A stretch of DNA of 64,000 bases. It comes from Paludisphaera soli (GTDB taxonomy: Bacteria; Planctomycetota; Planctomycetia; Isosphaerales; Isosphaeraceae). The notes beneath the pieces were generated by a model. That model did no database searches. It saw only the letters and a program-made list of their open reading frames with translations, and was not told the DNA's origin. Positions 62,972-64,000 of the stretch are shown here, in pieces; the stretch's first letter is position 1; each line of letters begins with the position of its first letter. The stretch covers positions 124,001 to 188,000 of the forward strand of contig NZ_JAALJI010000007.1 of NCBI RefSeq assembly GCF_011064595.1, read 5' to 3'. Both the position numbers and the translations under genes were made by a program.

Positions 62972-64000
62972 TCACCTCTCCTTGAGCTGGCGTGGCGCGA
63001 TCTTCGGTAGTTCGAAATCCCCGACGGCCGGCAACCGCTCTTCGATCAGTCGGGTCAGCCGATCGAGCTTCTCCTCGATGGCGTCGACGCGAAGATCGGC
63101 GGCCCCGGCCCGGGTGTCGATCATCAAGAAGCCGTCCTTCACGGCGTAGCCGAGGTCCAGCACCGCAAGGTAGTCCCTCAGGTAAACGCCGATCGGGACG
63201 GTCTTCGCCTTCATGTCGACCGTCGACCTCAGATGCTTGTCCGTGATGGAGAGGGCGTAGGGATTGACGTAGATCGGGATGCCCGGATCGCTGGGAGTGG
63301 CCGAGGACTCCTTCAGCCACTTCAGGAGTTTCTCCAACTCGATCCCTTCCGGGAAATCGAAGTCGTGCCTCTCGGCGAGCTTGGCCCGGATGATCGCATT
63401 TTTGGCCTCGCGTTCCTCCCGACTCGGAGGCCCTGGGATCGGCTCAGGTTCGGAGGTCGGTGGCGTGGCGGGGGGCGAGACCGGGACGGCCGCCGACGGC
63501 TGCGGCGTCGGTTTGGTGGGCCCGGCTTGCTGGGCCAGGACGACGGAGCCGACGACGCCGAGCGTCGCCAGCGACGAGAAGGCGACGGGCTTCCAGGATG
63601 CAAGGGTCATGGCGACGAGGGCTCCTTTCGCGAGCGAGGAGATCGACAACGGGACGGCCGCAGTTCGGGTCGAGAGCGCCAGCAGGGACTGGATCACCGG
63701 GGCGGGGGGGGCCGCGAGGACGAACGGTCCCGGCACGATGACGCCCCGTGGCGTCAATCTTGATTCGAGACGCCTCCGTCCCCGCTGGAGCCGCCCGCGC
63801 AGGGCCGGTTCGGAGACGCCGAGCGCCCGGGCCGCTTGTTCGTAGGAAAGCCCCTCGAGGCCGCACAGGATGATCGGCCCGCGGTAGCGTTCGGGGAGCC
63901 GGTCGATCTCGGCGTGGATCAGGGCCGTCGCGTCCTCCGGGGGGGCCTCGCGGGCCGCGAGCGTGGCCGGGTCGACGAGGCTCAGGCGATTCCTTCGGTC
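62972..64000 (-). CDS. ECF-type sigma factor with C-terminal membrane segment and STN-like module (N-terminus outside window)
   Basis: Partial gene of at least 342 codons, open at the window end. The first visible residues form sigma region 4 with a helix-turn-helix (DRLPERYRGPIILCGLEGLS, then YEQAARALGVSEPALRGRLQRG). After it come a basic stretch, hydrophobic segments around visible residues 90-160 (ending GVVGSVVLAQQAG), a Pro-rich linker and a module of about 90 residues (FPEGIELEKLLKWLKES, GIPIYVNP, GYAVKDGFLMIDTR) homologous to the one at 25.5 kb. Sigma region 2 must lie beyond 64000. The extension could anchor the sigma factor to the membrane and sense an envelope signal. No anti-sigma gene is seen downstream. 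Confidence 0.85.
   Translation of the reverse strand, partial: DRRNRLSLVDPATLAAREAPPEDATALIHAEIDRLPERYRGPIILCGLEGLSYEQAARALGVSEPALRGRLQRGRRRLESRLTPRGVIVPGPFVLAAPPAPVIQSLLALSTRTAAVPLSISSLAKGALVAMTLASWKPVAFSSLATLGVVGSVVLAQQAGPTKPTPQPSAAVPVSPPATPPTSEPEPIPGPPSREEREAKNAIIRAKLAERHDFDFPEGIELEKLLKWLKESSATPSDPGIPIYVNPYALSITDKHLRSTVDMKAKTVPIGVYLRDYLAVLDLGYAVKDGFLMIDTRAGAADLRVDAIEEKLDRLTRLIEERLPAVGDFELPKIAPRQLKER

Noticed and set aside
62972-63757. Separate small membrane protein starting at TTG 63757
   Set aside because: The same frame continues upstream to the window edge and encodes sigma region 4, so the TTG is an internal Leu codon.

Overview
The window is a very GC-rich chromosomal segment of a planctomycete, most likely of the Isosphaeraceae (Isosphaera/Singulisphaera/Paludisphaera type). 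This is inferred from several lineage-typical marks: secreted proteins whose N-terminus carries a 'LEDRRL' or 'LESRLLL' motif instead of a classical signal peptide, PEP-CTERM and dockerin modules, Gly-Met-rich secretin-like proteins, an ECF sigma factor with a long C-terminal extension, a membrane-bound 7TM-HD phosphodiesterase next to phoH, and many secreted glycan-active or Tat-signal proteins. No rRNA, tRNA, CRISPR array, phage or insertion sequence was found. Several starts were moved inward from the longest open frame to where the conserved N-terminus and a ribosome binding site lie.

Layout. 1-8 kb (all minus): housekeeping genes pgpH-like HD phosphodiesterase (cut by the window edge), phoH, cdsA, uppS, purA, carA. 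8-13.4 kb: an ABC importer with a lipoprotein binding protein, a motif-poor ATPase and a fused permease, split by a plus-strand MDR oxidoreductase; then a pair of inverted repeats (13.4-13.6 kb). 13.6-17.1 kb: an M28 peptidase with a PDZ domain and a secreted unknown. 17.4-21.1 kb: a sedolisin-like peptidase with a C-terminal dockerin, followed by a cohesin-like PEP-CTERM protein. 21.1-27 kb (minus): an NtrC-type regulator, an HtrA-like pseudoprotease, and a secretin-like/TPR gene pair joined by an A9 run. 27.5-34.1 kb: small unknowns, an epimerase, a DHH phosphoesterase, and a Rieske/cytochrome b-c gene pair. 34.7-42 kb (plus): a C26-like protein without its nucleophile, a DevBCA-type exporter with two different permeases and an ATPase fused to a cNMP-like domain, and a neutral ceramidase. 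42-52 kb (minus): a DUF4038/GH140-like hydrolase, thiC, a heparinase-like protein, a small Cys protein, a SurA-like lipoprotein and a Gfo/Idh oxidoreductase. 52-59.3 kb (plus): an iron-type binding protein, a PfkB kinase, a xylose isomerase-like protein, a methyltransferase, a PerM-type protein, a thioesterase and an OPA-family transporter. 59.3-64 kb (minus): a large beta-helix protein, a LESR-type secreted protein broken by an in-frame TGA, and an ECF sigma factor whose C-terminal extension carries a membrane segment and the same STN-like module as the protein at 25-27 kb.

Most notable signals: (1) the A9 run at 25222-25230, where the upstream frame stops two codons later while the -1 frame continues for about 450 residues with no ATG, GTG or TTG before residue 139; (2) the sigma factor extension sharing a module with a predicted envelope protein; (3) repeated loss of catalytic or signature residues (HtrA-like triad, C26 cysteine, ABC Q-loop/signature/H-loop); (4) the adjacent dockerin-peptidase and cohesin-like PEP-CTERM genes; (5) the TGA-interrupted secreted protein. 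All functional statements are from reading motifs; no database search was possible.
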